A DNA stretch of 64,000 nt from Paenibacillus alvei (GTDB lineage Bacteria; Bacillota; Bacilli; Paenibacillales; NBRC-103111), in the NCBI GenBank assembly GCA_945881905.1, contig CAMCVV010000005.1:1-64000 (forward strand), read 5' to 3'. A program made the translations under genes and the position numbers. Positions within the stretch are counted from its first letter, which is position 1. Every line of letters starts with the position of its first letter. Below the pieces are notes generated by a model. That model did no database searches. It worked only from the letters and a program-made list of their open reading frames with translations, and was not told where the DNA came from. Of this stretch, positions 17,691 through 25,951 are shown in pieces.

Positions 17691-19544
17691 GTGTTGGCAC
17701 AAGTTCACACAAAGAAAGAATATTCAGGTTTAATGGATTGGTTAACTACTGTCGATCATAAAAAGATTGGCATTTTGTATTTGGTTGCAGGTGGTTTCTT
17801 TTTCATTTTAGGAGGAATAGAAGCCATACTGATTCGTATACAACTTGCGTTTCCAGATCAAAAAATATTCATTGGAGACACATTTAATCAACTGACTACG
17901 ATGCATGGTACAACGATGATATTTTTCGCAGCCATGCCTGTTATTTTTGCGTTCATGAATGCAGTGGTTCCATTGCAAATTGGTGCAAGAGATGTAGCTT
18001 TTCCATTCGTGAATGCTTTAGGATTTTGGCTCTTCTTTGCTGGCGGTGTTCTCATGAATACGAGTTGGTTTTTAGGAGGAGCTCCTGATGCTGGCTGGAC
18101 TGGATATACACCTCTATCGACACTAGTCGATGACGCCAAGTTGTTTAACGGAACTGATTTTTATGTGATTGGTCTTCAGATTGCAGGTATAGGAACGTTA
18201 ATCGGAGGAATCAACTTCTTAGTCACCATTATTAACATGCGGGCACCTGGTATGACGTATATGAGAATGCCGATGTTCACATGGGCATCATTAATTACAT
18301 CAGGACTGATTTTACTTGCATTCCCTGCTATTACAGTTGCTCTTGTGGAACTAATGTTTGATCGACTGTTTAATGGAGCGTTTTTTGATGTAGCACGAGG
18401 TGGGAACACTGTATTGTGGGAACACTTATTTTGGATTTTTGGTCATCCTGAAGTATACATTTTAATTCTACCTGCCTTTGGGATTATTTCTGAAATCGTA
18501 AGTGTTTTCTCGAGAAAGCGGTTATTTGGATATAGTTCCATGGTATTTGCTACATTATTAATAGGATTTCTCGGATTTATGGTTTGGGCACATCATATGT
18601 TTACGACTGGAATGGGACCTGTAGCGAATGCAATATTTGCCATTGCTACGATGGCGATAGCAGTACCAACCGGTGTAAAAATCTTCAACTGGTTATTCAC
18701 GCTGTGGGGTGGACAAATCCAGTTTACTACTGCAAACCTCTGGGCCACAGGATTTATTCCTACTTTCGTCATGGGTGGAACAACAGGAGTAATGCTTTCA
18801 GTGCCGACAGCAGATTATCAATACCATGACACTTATTTTGTAGTTGCTCATTTTCATTATGTTCTAGTAGGCGGTTTAGTATTAGGTCTATTCGCGGGGT
18901 TATACTATTGGTGGCCTAAGATGTTTGGTCGTTTACTGAATGAAACTTTAGGCAAAGTTCACTTCTGGACATTTTTTATTGGCTTTCACTTGACGTTCTT
19001 CCCTCAACATTTCCTAGGGCTCATGGGTATGCCTCGAAGAGTGTTTACTTATCTACCTGGAGTGGGATTAGAAGAAGGCAACTTTATTAGTACAGTCGGA
19101 GCTTTCTTGATGGGTATAGGCATGATCGTATTCTTAATCAATATCGTAGTAACTACAAGAAAACCAATAGATGCTCCAGATGATCCTTGGGATGCGCGTA
19201 CATTGGAGTGGTCAATCCCATCTCCGCCACCTGAATATAATTTCAAACAAACGCCTTTAGTAAGAGGATTAGATGCATTTTGGAAAGAGAAGATGGATGG
19301 TAACAAAGAAATGATTCCTGCAGAACCCGTTGGTTCAATTCATATGCCATCACCTACGATCATACCATTAGTCATGTCAGTTGGTTTATTCATCGCAGGA
19401 TACGGATTCATGACGCATTATCATCTCATTGCTGGCGGAGGCATACTGATCACTATAGTCGCTATGGTGTTCCGCTCTATATATGATGATCATGGCTATC
19501 ATATAGAACCTGATGAGTTAGAACATAAGGAGGTGAGAGTATGA
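17691..19544 (+). CDS. ctaD: Cytochrome c oxidase subunit I
   Basis: 617 residues, twelve or more membrane segments. The core signatures are present: the low-spin haem His in TTMHGTTM, CuB ligands in the HPEVYI and HHMFTTG segments, and the haem a3 region HDTYFVVAHFHYVL. It is the proton-pumping catalytic subunit that reduces O2. GTG start after AAAAGGAGG; its last codons overlap ctaE by four bases. Confidence 0.97.
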   Translation: MLAQVHTKKEYSGLMDWLTTVDHKKIGILYLVAGGFFFILGGIEAILIRIQLAFPDQKIFIGDTFNQLTTMHGTTMIFFAAMPVIFAFMNAVVPLQIGARDVAFPFVNALGFWLFFAGGVLMNTSWFLGGAPDAGWTGYTPLSTLVDDAKLFNGTDFYVIGLQIAGIGTLIGGINFLVTIINMRAPGMTYMRMPMFTWASLITSGLILLAFPAITVALVELMFDRLFNGAFFDVARGGNTVLWEHLFWIFGHPEVYILILPAFGIISEIVSVFSRKRLFGYSSMVFATLLIGFLGFMVWAHHMFTTGMGPVANAIFAIATMAIAVPTGVKIFNWLFTLWGGQIQFTTANLWATGFIPTFVMGGTTGVMLSVPTADYQYHDTYFVVAHFHYVLVGGLVLGLFAGLYYWWPKMFGRLLNETLGKVHFWTFFIGFHLTFFPQHFLGLMGMPRRVFTYLPGVGLEEGNFISTVGAFLMGIGMIVFLINIVVTTRKPIDAPDDPWDARTLEWSIPSPPPEYNFKQTPLVRGLDAFWKEKMDGNKEMIPAEPVGSIHMPSPTIIPLVMSVGLFIAGYGFMTHYHLIAGGGILITIVAMVFRSIYDDHGYHIEPDELEHKEVRV

Positions 19545-20164
19545 GTACACCTACTCACCTTGCAAGTGGTGTTGTACCTTCGCATTTAGAATCAGCTACG
19601 CTTGAAGGTAGAAATAAAGTTCTTGGTTTCTGGTTGTTTTTGGGTGCAGAAGTTGTTTTATTTGGTTGTTTATTCGCTACTTACATTGCTCTTCGTGATT
19701 CAGTGCCAGTTGGACCTACAGCTGATGAGTTATTCATTATCAGTACGGTTGCGTGGTCTACATTTATTTTGTTAACAAGTAGCTTAACAAGTGTGTTCGC
19801 TACAATGGCCTTGCACAAAAATAATATTAAAGGCGTATTAAGTTGGATGCTGGTCACTGTGTTACTCGGAGCAATGTTTCTTGGGTTAGAAATATTCGAA
19901 TTTTTTGAATACGTACACGAAGGACATGTATTTTCAGGAAGTGCTTTTGCAACATCGTTTTATACACTTGTTGGTTTTCATGGGGCACACGTAGCTTTCG
20001 GAATCGGATGGATTTCACTCTTGATGATACAAGGCTTGAAAAAAGGATTAACAGTAGTTACTGCACCCAAGTTTTATGTCGCTGGATTATATTGGCATTT
20101 TATCGATCTGGTCTGGGTATTTATCTTCACAGTCGTTTACCTAATGGGGAAGGTGAGTATGTAA
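19541..20164 (+). CDS. ctaE: Cytochrome c oxidase subunit III
   Basis: 207 residues, five membrane segments, with the subunit III motifs FWLFLGAEVVLFG and GFHGAHVAFG ending in YWHFIDLVWVFIF. It stabilises the oxidase and its oxygen channel. AAGGAGGTG precedes the ATG, which overlaps the ctaD stop; it is coupled to ctaF directly after. Confidence 0.96.
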   Translation: MSTPTHLASGVVPSHLESATLEGRNKVLGFWLFLGAEVVLFGCLFATYIALRDSVPVGPTADELFIISTVAWSTFILLTSSLTSVFATMALHKNNIKGVLSWMLVTVLLGAMFLGLEIFEFFEYVHEGHVFSGSAFATSFYTLVGFHGAHVAFGIGWISLLMIQGLKKGLTVVTAPKFYVAGLYWHFIDLVWVFIFTVVYLMGKVSM

Positions 20165-20482
20165 ATGAGCAATCATTCTCATGAAGCATCTACAACAAAT
20201 AAACGTCAAAAGCATGAATCACCTAGAAATCACTACCTGACCTACATTTTATCGATACTATTAACCATGCTTGCTTTTGCAGCAGTCATATATGGTGATA
20301 TGGATCGGACAATTTTACTTGTATTTATCTTGGGGCTTGGAATTGTGCAAGCAATCGTACAATTATTGTTTTGGATGCACAGCAAAGACAGAGGTCATTT
20401 TTTCCCATTATTATTTATAGGATTTGGCGCATTTATTGCATTAACTGCTGTAGCGGCAGCTGTTTATTGGGTGTGGGTTTAA
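20165..20482 (+). CDS. ctaF: Cytochrome c oxidase subunit IV
   Basis: 105 residues with three membrane segments after a hydrophilic His-rich N-terminus. QLLFWMHSKDRGH is typical of prokaryotic subunit IV. It starts on the base after the ctaE stop and closes the operon; a hairpin with T-run follows. Confidence 0.93.
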   Translation: MSNHSHEASTTNKRQKHESPRNHYLTYILSILLTMLAFAAVIYGDMDRTILLVFILGLGIVQAIVQLLFWMHSKDRGHFFPLLFIGFGAFIALTAVAAAVYWVWV

Positions 20483-20491
20483 GTTTCCTAG

Positions 20492-20527
20492 GAAGAACTT
20501 TGTTATCACAAAGTCTTCTTCTTTTTT
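20492..20527 (+). terminator. Terminator after ctaF
   Basis: GAAGAACTTTGT folds with ACAAAGTCTTC (one bulged A) around TATC and is followed by a T-rich run. It separates ctaCDEF from ctaG. Confidence 0.7.
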
Positions 20528-20554
20528 ATGATATAGGGAAAGGAGCGAATGAAT

Positions 20555-21406
20555 ATGAGCAGACTTCATGAGTTGGGTAGTTTTTTTGACTTATGGAATC
20601 CGTTACTTATACTGATCCTTGTTGTCATTGCTTCTTCATATGTCCACATCGCCAATAACGCCAAAGTTAACAATAATAGTGATCAACAAGTGAGTCTGAA
20701 ACAAAAGATATCATTCATGACAGGACTCGTATTATTCTATATAGCTCAAGGAAGCCCATTGAATTTTCTCGGTCATCACTATTTGTTTAGTGTACACATG
20801 TTTCAACAAACCATTATTTTCCTCACTGTGCCTATATTTATATGGTATGCAATTCCTGCATGGTTATTGAGACCTTTTGTAAATATTAGCTGGATCAGAC
20901 CTATATTTTACTTTGCAACTAGACCGTTAATTGCGATATTTACATTCAATATGTTAATATCGATCTATCATATGCCTTATATCATGGATGGATTAATGAG
21001 AATAGAGTGGCTACACTTTTGGTATCACTCTCTTTTAATGGTAACTGCTTTCTTCATGTGGTTTCCAGTATTTGGTCAGTTGCCAGAATGCAATGGTTTA
21101 AGTGATCTCAAAAAAATTGCCTATATTTTTGGTAATGGAATATTGCTGACGCCTGCTTGTGCTTTAATTATTTTTGCAAATACAATTTTATATGACACGT
21201 ACACTCAAAACATTCTGCCATTCAATTGGTTGACTCCTTTGAATGATCAACAACTTGGCGGAGTAATTATGAAGATTATTCAAGAGATCGTATATGGTAT
21301 TGCATTATCCATTGTATTTTTTGGATGGTTTCGTAAGGAAAGAGAAAAAGAAAACGAAATAGAAATGAATATAGAACATATGAATTCAATCAAAATATTG
21401 AATTGA
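20555..21406 (+). CDS. ctaG: caa3 oxidase assembly factor CtaG
   Basis: 283 residues, about seven membrane segments, matching the caa3_CtaG family (GSPLNFLGHHYLFSVHMFQQ, WYHSLLMVTAFFMWFPV, QQLGGVIMKI). It helps assemble the active oxidase, probably at the copper-insertion stage, and differs from the Cox11-type proteins also called CtaG. AAGGAG is three bases before one ATG and nine before the next; the second is used. Confidence 0.92.
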   Translation: MSRLHELGSFFDLWNPLLILILVVIASSYVHIANNAKVNNNSDQQVSLKQKISFMTGLVLFYIAQGSPLNFLGHHYLFSVHMFQQTIIFLTVPIFIWYAIPAWLLRPFVNISWIRPIFYFATRPLIAIFTFNMLISIYHMPYIMDGLMRIEWLHFWYHSLLMVTAFFMWFPVFGQLPECNGLSDLKKIAYIFGNGILLTPACALIIFANTILYDTYTQNILPFNWLTPLNDQQLGGVIMKIIQEIVYGIALSIVFFGWFRKEREKENEIEMNIEHMNSIKILN

Positions 21407-21520
21407 ATCAATATATTGAATTGAATCAACATAATGAGTTACATTATAGATGTAGGAACATTATCATATACGAGAATACATTGAATAACATTAGTCGTGT
21501 TTAATAAAGGAGTATAAACC

Positions 21521-21973
21521 ATGATATTGCCAACGATCAGTACATTATTTATTGTAATTAGTGCGATTTTTGTTGCCTTTGGTTGGTATCATATCGTCAA
21601 GGGTAATCAACAAATTCACATGAGACTAATGATTCTTGCTGCAATAAGTGCGTTAACATTTTTCATCATATATGTATCTAGAACACTTTTCGAAGGGAAT
21701 ACTTCATATGGTGGACCAGAGAGTTTGAAGCTTCCCTATCATATTTTTCTTATCTCGCATATTCTACTAGCTACGACGGGTGGAGTTCTGGGTCTAATTA
21801 CTTTATGGCATGCGTACAAGAAAGTGTTTTTCAAACACAAGAAAATTGGACGTGTTGCTGCAATTGTGTGGTTATGCACAGCACCTACTGGAGTCATGGT
21901 TTATATTCTGCTTTACATTTTATTCCCTGGTGGTCAAACCAAGCCAGTATGGGAAGTAATATTTGGAATGTAA
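21521..21973 (+). CDS. ctaM: DUF420 membrane protein (CtaM/YozB-like)
   Basis: 150 residues, four membrane segments with conserved His residues (GWYHIVKG, HIFLISHILLA, LWHAYKK, HKKIGR). This is DUF420; Staphylococcus CtaM of this family is needed for maturation of haem-A oxidases and the Bacillus member is YozB. Its position after ctaG fits a role in oxidase assembly. Confidence 0.88.
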   Translation: MILPTISTLFIVISAIFVAFGWYHIVKGNQQIHMRLMILAAISALTFFIIYVSRTLFEGNTSYGGPESLKLPYHIFLISHILLATTGGVLGLITLWHAYKKVFFKHKKIGRVAAIVWLCTAPTGVMVYILLYILFPGGQTKPVWEVIFGM

Positions 21974-21977
21974 GATC

Positions 21978-22005
21978 ATACTTAATTAAGTATTCCTATT
22001 TTTTT
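21978..22005 (+). terminator. Weak hairpin after the DUF420 gene
   Basis: The palindrome ATACTTAATTAAGTAT is followed, after six bases, by seven T. It is AT-rich, so termination may be inefficient. Confidence 0.35.
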
Positions 22006-22068
22006 AGTTGGCTTTATGTATTGGCTATGCTATATTGTATATATGATCCTGTTTAGGGGGTTGTTTCG

Positions 22069-22287
22069 TTGTTCAGATTTATATTTGTTGCTCTATTTAT
22101 TTATATTATTTATAAAGTCGTTAAGGTTTCTTTCAAATTCAAAAAAATGCTTGTTAAATCTGAACCTGAAATTTGTCCGAATTGTCAAAGTGTTATACAG
22201 CTATCTGATCAGAATATGGTCTGTCCTCGATGTGGAATACAACTTGGTCGAAATGAAGAGGGTAAATTGCTCATCCGAATTAATTAA
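22069..22287 (+). CDS. Small membrane-anchored zinc-ribbon protein
   Basis: 72 residues: one N-terminal hydrophobic helix (about 3-20), a basic stretch, then a zinc ribbon with Cys pairs at 36/39 and 52/55 (CPNC, CPRC). TTG start, eight bases after TAGGGGG. I do not recognise the family. It lies 22 bases ahead of the DUF4395 gene and is probably co-transcribed with it. Confidence 0.65.
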   Translation: MFRFIFVALFIYIIYKVVKVSFKFKKMLVKSEPEICPNCQSVIQLSDQNMVCPRCGIQLGRNEEGKLLIRIN

Positions 22288-22309
22288 ATTAACAAAGGGG
22301 ATTATACAT

Positions 22310-22717
22310 ATGAAGGATATACCCATTTCACTAATACGAGCCAATCAATGGGGGATCGTATTATTGCTCATCCTATCCATGATTTTGCAACAGCCTATCC
22401 TTATCGCTCTTGTGTTAATTATTCAAGTGATAGGGTTTCAATTTGGTATGAAATATAATATTTTTGTTCAAATAGCACAAAAAATCATTACCAAAAAAGT
22501 AAATAATGAAGAAACGGAGGCTGCAGAACTTCAGAAATTTAATAATGCTATAGCTATAATTCTTCTAAGTATTTCGGTACTTTTGTACCTCATTGGATTT
22601 GTTGTTGCAAGTTATATATTCGCAGCAATGGTCGCATCTGCAGCACTTCTTGCAATCAACGGGTATTGTATCGGATGCAAAATATATTATAGATTCAAAC
22701 GGTTGAAATCAAGGTAA
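22310..22717 (+). CDS. DUF4395 membrane protein
   Basis: 135 residues, four hydrophobic segments. The N-terminus IPISLIRANQWGIVLLLILS, the QQP turn, GMKYNIFVQIAQ and the closing NGYCIGCKIYY match DUF4395. The Cys-X2-Cys in the last helix is a hallmark; such proteins often neighbour thioredoxin-like or respiratory genes, but function is unproven. AAAGGGG precedes the ATG. A longer in-frame ORF starts at 22016 but runs through the zinc-ribbon gene and is not real. Its last 150 coding bases lie in a repeat found again 10 kb away. Confidence 0.8.
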   Translation: MKDIPISLIRANQWGIVLLLILSMILQQPILIALVLIIQVIGFQFGMKYNIFVQIAQKIITKKVNNEETEAAELQKFNNAIAIILLSISVLLYLIGFVVASYIFAAMVASAALLAINGYCIGCKIYYRFKRLKSR

Positions 22718-22822
22718 TGAAGTCTGTTTCTGGGTTGACCTGACTACTTTCATTCAAATTCGTTTATTACGAATAAGTGGAGGTATTTTTTTTATCAGGA
22801 AATGAATGCACGGACTATAAAG
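22567..22822 (+). repeat. 256-bp direct repeat, copy 1
   Basis: It covers the 3' part of the DUF4395 gene and 105 bases beyond. The same 256 bases occur at 32571-32826 in the same orientation with four substitutions and no indel. Sequence diverges abruptly on both sides. The two copies bracket a 9.75-kb interval. Confidence 0.95.
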
Positions 22823-22872
22823 CTCCCATAGGGTGGGACACAGGAGCGTGATCAATAAGTTATCATGAAATT

Positions 22873-23203
22873 ATGGAGAAAAGAAACCGATCTACCTCAG
22901 TATTTAAAACGAAGATTTTACCTGAGGTCATGCGGGAAGAGCATACCGTCAATGAGCTTGCAGCCAAATATGAGTTGAACCCGGTCATGATCAACCGGTG
23001 GAAGTCTGAGTTGTTGGAATGAGCTTCTATGGTGTTTGATAAGGGAACAAGTAAGGCAGAGAAGATCCAGAAAGAATATGAGTCTAAACAAGAGAATCTT
23101 AGAAAAGCGGGTTAGCCAACTTATCGTTGAAGTCAATTGGCTCAAACATCACATTTTAGCCCATCCCGAGCTTCAAACGGAGGATCATGAATTCGATTTG
23201 TGA
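22873..23203 (+). pseudogene. Decayed IS3-family transposase orfA
   Basis: Reading from an ATG gives a typical IS3 OrfA helix-turn-helix (TSVFKTKILPEVMREEHTVN, ELAAKYELNPVMINRWKSE) to an in-frame TGA at 23020. The same frame continues (ASMVFDKGTSKAEKIQKEYE) until about 23110, where a frameshift restores VSQLIVEVNWLKHH in another frame, ending at 23203. A normal orfB with its DDE catalytic domain is absent, so the element cannot move itself. Terminal inverted repeats were not identified. Confidence 0.8.
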
Positions 23204-23259
23204 GGTGACAAGGTGATTGACGCCCTAAAAGCAGCGAAGAGGATTATTTTAATAAGCGA

Positions 23260-24255
23260 TTAAACTTGTAATACTCGATTCTCTCGAGCAGAATGGGTAG
23301 AGGCTTCAACGAGCTTACTTAATTCAATTGCAATTTTAATATTTTCTTGATCCAATATATTTGACTGAAGTTGATGAATCCACTGATGGAATGGACTTTC
23401 TCTATCGCTTAATAGAGATTGCTCATTCCATTTTTGATCTGAGCCGTCAAGGGTGGAACGCAATAACAACTTTTTTTCAGGGGTACCATACATTAATGAC
23501 CCTTCGGTTCCATTAATCTCTATGGTAAAAGGAGTATTCTTATTCACAAAGCTAGCCTCTGCAATACCAATCGCACCGTTTTTTGTGGTCATCACAACAA
23601 CTGCATTGTCTTCGACGCTTTTCCCTGTCAAGTAAGTAAATCTAGCGGATACATCGATAATTTCTTGATTTAAGAAAAGTCGAGTTAAGTAAAGTGAATG
23701 AGATCCATAATCGATTAGTGCACCGCCTAGGCAATCATCTAAGTGATAAAAATGTGCTGGAAGCCAATTACTTATCGCACCATCATGAGCTACACGGACG
23801 CGTACTTTCGTAATTTGGCCAAGTATATTTTGATTAAGTAGATGTTGTATCGTCAAGGTTATCCCCATATGAAGACGAGGAAGAGATACTGTTAATATAA
23901 TTCTACTTCTTAGCACTTCTGAACCGATCTCTAGGGCCTCCTTAAGATTAGGTGCCAATACTTTTTCTGTGAAAACATGCTTTCCCGCTCTAGAGGAGGC
24001 CATGATGAGCTCATGATGCATGCGTGTGGGGGCACTGATAATAACAGCATCGATGTGAGTCAACGATAGAAGATGATCTAAGTTGTTGTAAATTGGAACA
24101 GCCAGTTGTTCAGCTGCTAGCTTTCCTCTATCAGGATTTTCATCCCAGATCGCAACGATTTCTGTCAAGGGATGTTCAAGTGCTTGCTTCGTGTAGTCCC
24201 ATGCATGAACGTGCCAATAACTGATCATACCTAATCGAAAGGTCTTCTTATTCAT
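23260..24255 (-). CDS. Gfo/Idh/MocA-family oxidoreductase
   Basis: 331 residues. N-terminal Rossmann domain (LGMISYWHVHAW, IVAIWDENPDRG, IISAPTRMHHE) and catalytic lysine in GKHVFTEKV near residue 96; the C-terminal alpha/beta domain contains GGALIDYGSHSLYL. Family members are NAD(P)-dependent dehydrogenases of sugars, inositols or their derivatives. It overlaps the upstream gene by four bases and forms a leftward three-gene operon with the unknown protein and a dioxygenase. Confidence 0.88.
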   Translation of the reverse strand: MNKKTFRLGMISYWHVHAWDYTKQALEHPLTEIVAIWDENPDRGKLAAEQLAVPIYNNLDHLLSLTHIDAVIISAPTRMHHELIMASSRAGKHVFTEKVLAPNLKEALEIGSEVLRSRIILTVSLPRLHMGITLTIQHLLNQNILGQITKVRVRVAHDGAISNWLPAHFYHLDDCLGGALIDYGSHSLYLTRLFLNQEIIDVSARFTYLTGKSVEDNAVVVMTTKNGAIGIAEASFVNKNTPFTIEINGTEGSLMYGTPEKKLLLRSTLDGSDQKWNEQSLLSDRESPFHQWIHQLQSNILDQENIKIAIELSKLVEASTHSARENRVLQV

Positions 24256-24911
24256 ATAACCTTTGATTCAATATATGCTAGTTGTGTGGCGACTCTGATT
24301 GGAATCTCTTCCTTCAATAATTTCCATGGTACAAAATGATCGGAAGGAATTATATAGGGTTTAAAAATCATCGAAGGCCTGAAACGAAATGTTTTTAAAT
24401 AATGTAGAACTTTATAGTTTGTTTCAATGTCAGTTCGAATCACTCCAGTAAAAAGCTCCGAAATTAGTAAACCCATTGTTCCTGCTTCTTCATATGTACA
24501 CGTCGATAAGTTAGGAAATAAATCAAAATATTCAACCTTTGGAAAAAAGGCGTGTTTACCAGGTTGTGAGAATAAATGGATTTGAGTTCCTTCTAAATTG
24601 GATCGATCCAATAACAATCCCTTATAATATCGCCCATGAGAACTAGCTTCGCAATCAAGTACGCTTCCGTCCTTTGCAATGTACATCCATACATGCTCCA
24701 TCTCATAGAGATGCTGAATATCATAGTCCCAGTAAATAGCGTACTCAATGATATAATCCAATTCGTCATTGAAGTAAATAAATTTTCGATTGAATGATGG
24801 GGAATTCTCCATTGAATTTACGATGGAATAGCCTACAATTACAGGATAAAAGGGTTCGTTTGTATCAAAATGCAGAATAGGTGAATACAGTTTAACTTTT
24901 TCGATATCCAT
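24252..24911 (-). CDS. Unrecognised protein in the oxidoreductase operon
   Basis: 219 residues, no signal peptide or membrane segment. I do not recognise the family. Striking segments are EYAIYWDYDIQHLYEMEHVW, SSHGRYYKG and FSQPGKHAFFP, rich in Asp, His and Glu and spaced like a metal-dependent active site. Being sandwiched in an operon between a Gfo/Idh/MocA dehydrogenase (4-bp overlap) and an Fe(II)/2-oxoglutarate oxygenase suggests a step in the same catabolic route, possibly hydrolase, isomerase or sensor. No function is assigned. Confidence 0.75.
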   Translation of the reverse strand: MDIEKVKLYSPILHFDTNEPFYPVIVGYSIVNSMENSPSFNRKFIYFNDELDYIIEYAIYWDYDIQHLYEMEHVWMYIAKDGSVLDCEASSHGRYYKGLLLDRSNLEGTQIHLFSQPGKHAFFPKVEYFDLFPNLSTCTYEEAGTMGLLISELFTGVIRTDIETNYKVLHYLKTFRFRPSMIFKPYIIPSDHFVPWKLLKEEIPIRVATQLAYIESKVI

Positions 24912-24921
24912 TTTATTCCTC

Positions 24922-25767
24922 CTATTCGCCTAAGAATTCGCTAGGCATTTTTACCGGATAACCAATTTTTTCAAATCGAAATAATCGTTTTCCTCGATCT
25001 GATAGTGAATCATACGTATCTTGAGGAATTTGGATATTCGCGTTTAGTCCATACCAAGCCTTACTGTATACAAAAGCAAGATTCGTTCGATTATGGTTTG
25101 AGTGATTTGGTGTTCCTCGATGCCATGTGCGCATATCTCTCACAACGATGGATCCTGCGGGCATTAACACCTTTTCAGATACCATATAAGAAGAGGCACG
25201 ATTGACATCTATATATTTATTTTTTAAACCCTTTAACGTGCTGTGCACCTTATGGTCAGGAAGCAAATGAGTGCCGCCTGGCCAAATTTCTAGAGGACCA
25301 TTTTCTAAAGTGGTGTCAACTAGAGGAATGTTAACAACCAGATTATAAGTAGGAAGTGAACCTGTAAAATCATGAAATAATGGCCAAGCATCTGCATGTA
25401 CGGTTTGATAATCTGAATCAGGGAATGCGGTATCTGAAGCAAAATAACCACATCGGCACTGATTACCTAAAATTTCATCAATAATAGATAAGGCAATAGG
25501 ATTGGCGATAATTTCATCATCGATAAAGGGATGCATAAAGGGTAAATACATTTGCAAGCGATTCTTTCCTGTATTAAAACCTTTGAGCATGACCTCTTGT
25601 TTAATTAAATCTTGTGCCTTTAATGAAATATTTAATATTTTCTCTGAATCAATTACATTTTCAATGACGACATAACCATTGGTGTTAACTTGTTCAACTG
25701 CTAATTCCAGAGAGTCTGCATGGAGCAGTAGGTTTTTCTTTTCTTGCTCTGATAGGATCATATTCAT
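24922..25767 (-). CDS. Phytanoyl-CoA-dioxygenase-family protein
   Basis: 281 residues, PhyH-type double-stranded beta-helix oxygenase. Iron ligands are H124 and D126 (VHADAW) and H216 (TWHRGTPN), with R227 placed to bind 2-oxoglutarate. Bacterial members hydroxylate or cleave varied small molecules. First gene of the leftward operon, divergent from a sugar-type ABC importer, so the substrate is probably what that importer brings in. AAGAAGGA precedes the ATG. Confidence 0.85.
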   Translation of the reverse strand: MNMILSEQEKKNLLLHADSLELAVEQVNTNGYVVIENVIDSEKILNISLKAQDLIKQEVMLKGFNTGKNRLQMYLPFMHPFIDDEIIANPIALSIIDEILGNQCRCGYFASDTAFPDSDYQTVHADAWPLFHDFTGSLPTYNLVVNIPLVDTTLENGPLEIWPGGTHLLPDHKVHSTLKGLKNKYIDVNRASSYMVSEKVLMPAGSIVVRDMRTWHRGTPNHSNHNRTNLAFVYSKAWYGLNANIQIPQDTYDSLSDRGKRLFRFEKIGYPVKMPSEFLGE

Positions 25768-25826
25768 CGATTGTCCTTCTTTCTTTATTAAGATGTGAGT
25801 TTATATATTCATCTTAAAGCTTAAGC

Positions 25827-25894
25827 AATAATATTACTTCATAAAAACAACAGAACTATTCATCATTCTGTTGATTTTATGAAGTAATATTATT
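25827..25894. promoter_or_regulatory. Large palindrome between divergent catabolic operons
   Basis: Outer arms AATAATATTACTTCATAAAA and its exact complement (20 bases), an A-A mismatch, then inner arms CAACAGAA/TTCTGTTG around a 10-base centre. A TATAAT lies at 25906-25911 for the rightward operon and a TATATA at about 25803-25808 for the leftward one, so each arm falls near the -35 region of one promoter and neither -35 matches consensus. This suits activator-dependent promoters, perhaps controlled by the AraC protein at the end of the cluster. It could alternatively fold as RNA. Confidence 0.6.
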
Positions 25895-25951
25895 AACTCA
25901 TAAATTATAATCATGTTGTAACATAAATAGAAATTAAATGGAGGGAACTCA

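Noticed and set aside
22016-22309. N-terminal extension of the DUF4395 frame
   Set aside because: It runs through the zinc-ribbon gene in another frame and has no ribosome site. The DUF4395 domain starts exactly at the ATG preceded by AAAGGGG.
22918-23145. 75-residue minus-strand frame over the IS3 remnant
   Set aside because: The plus strand carries clear OrfA sequence across the same bases; the antisense frame has no motif.
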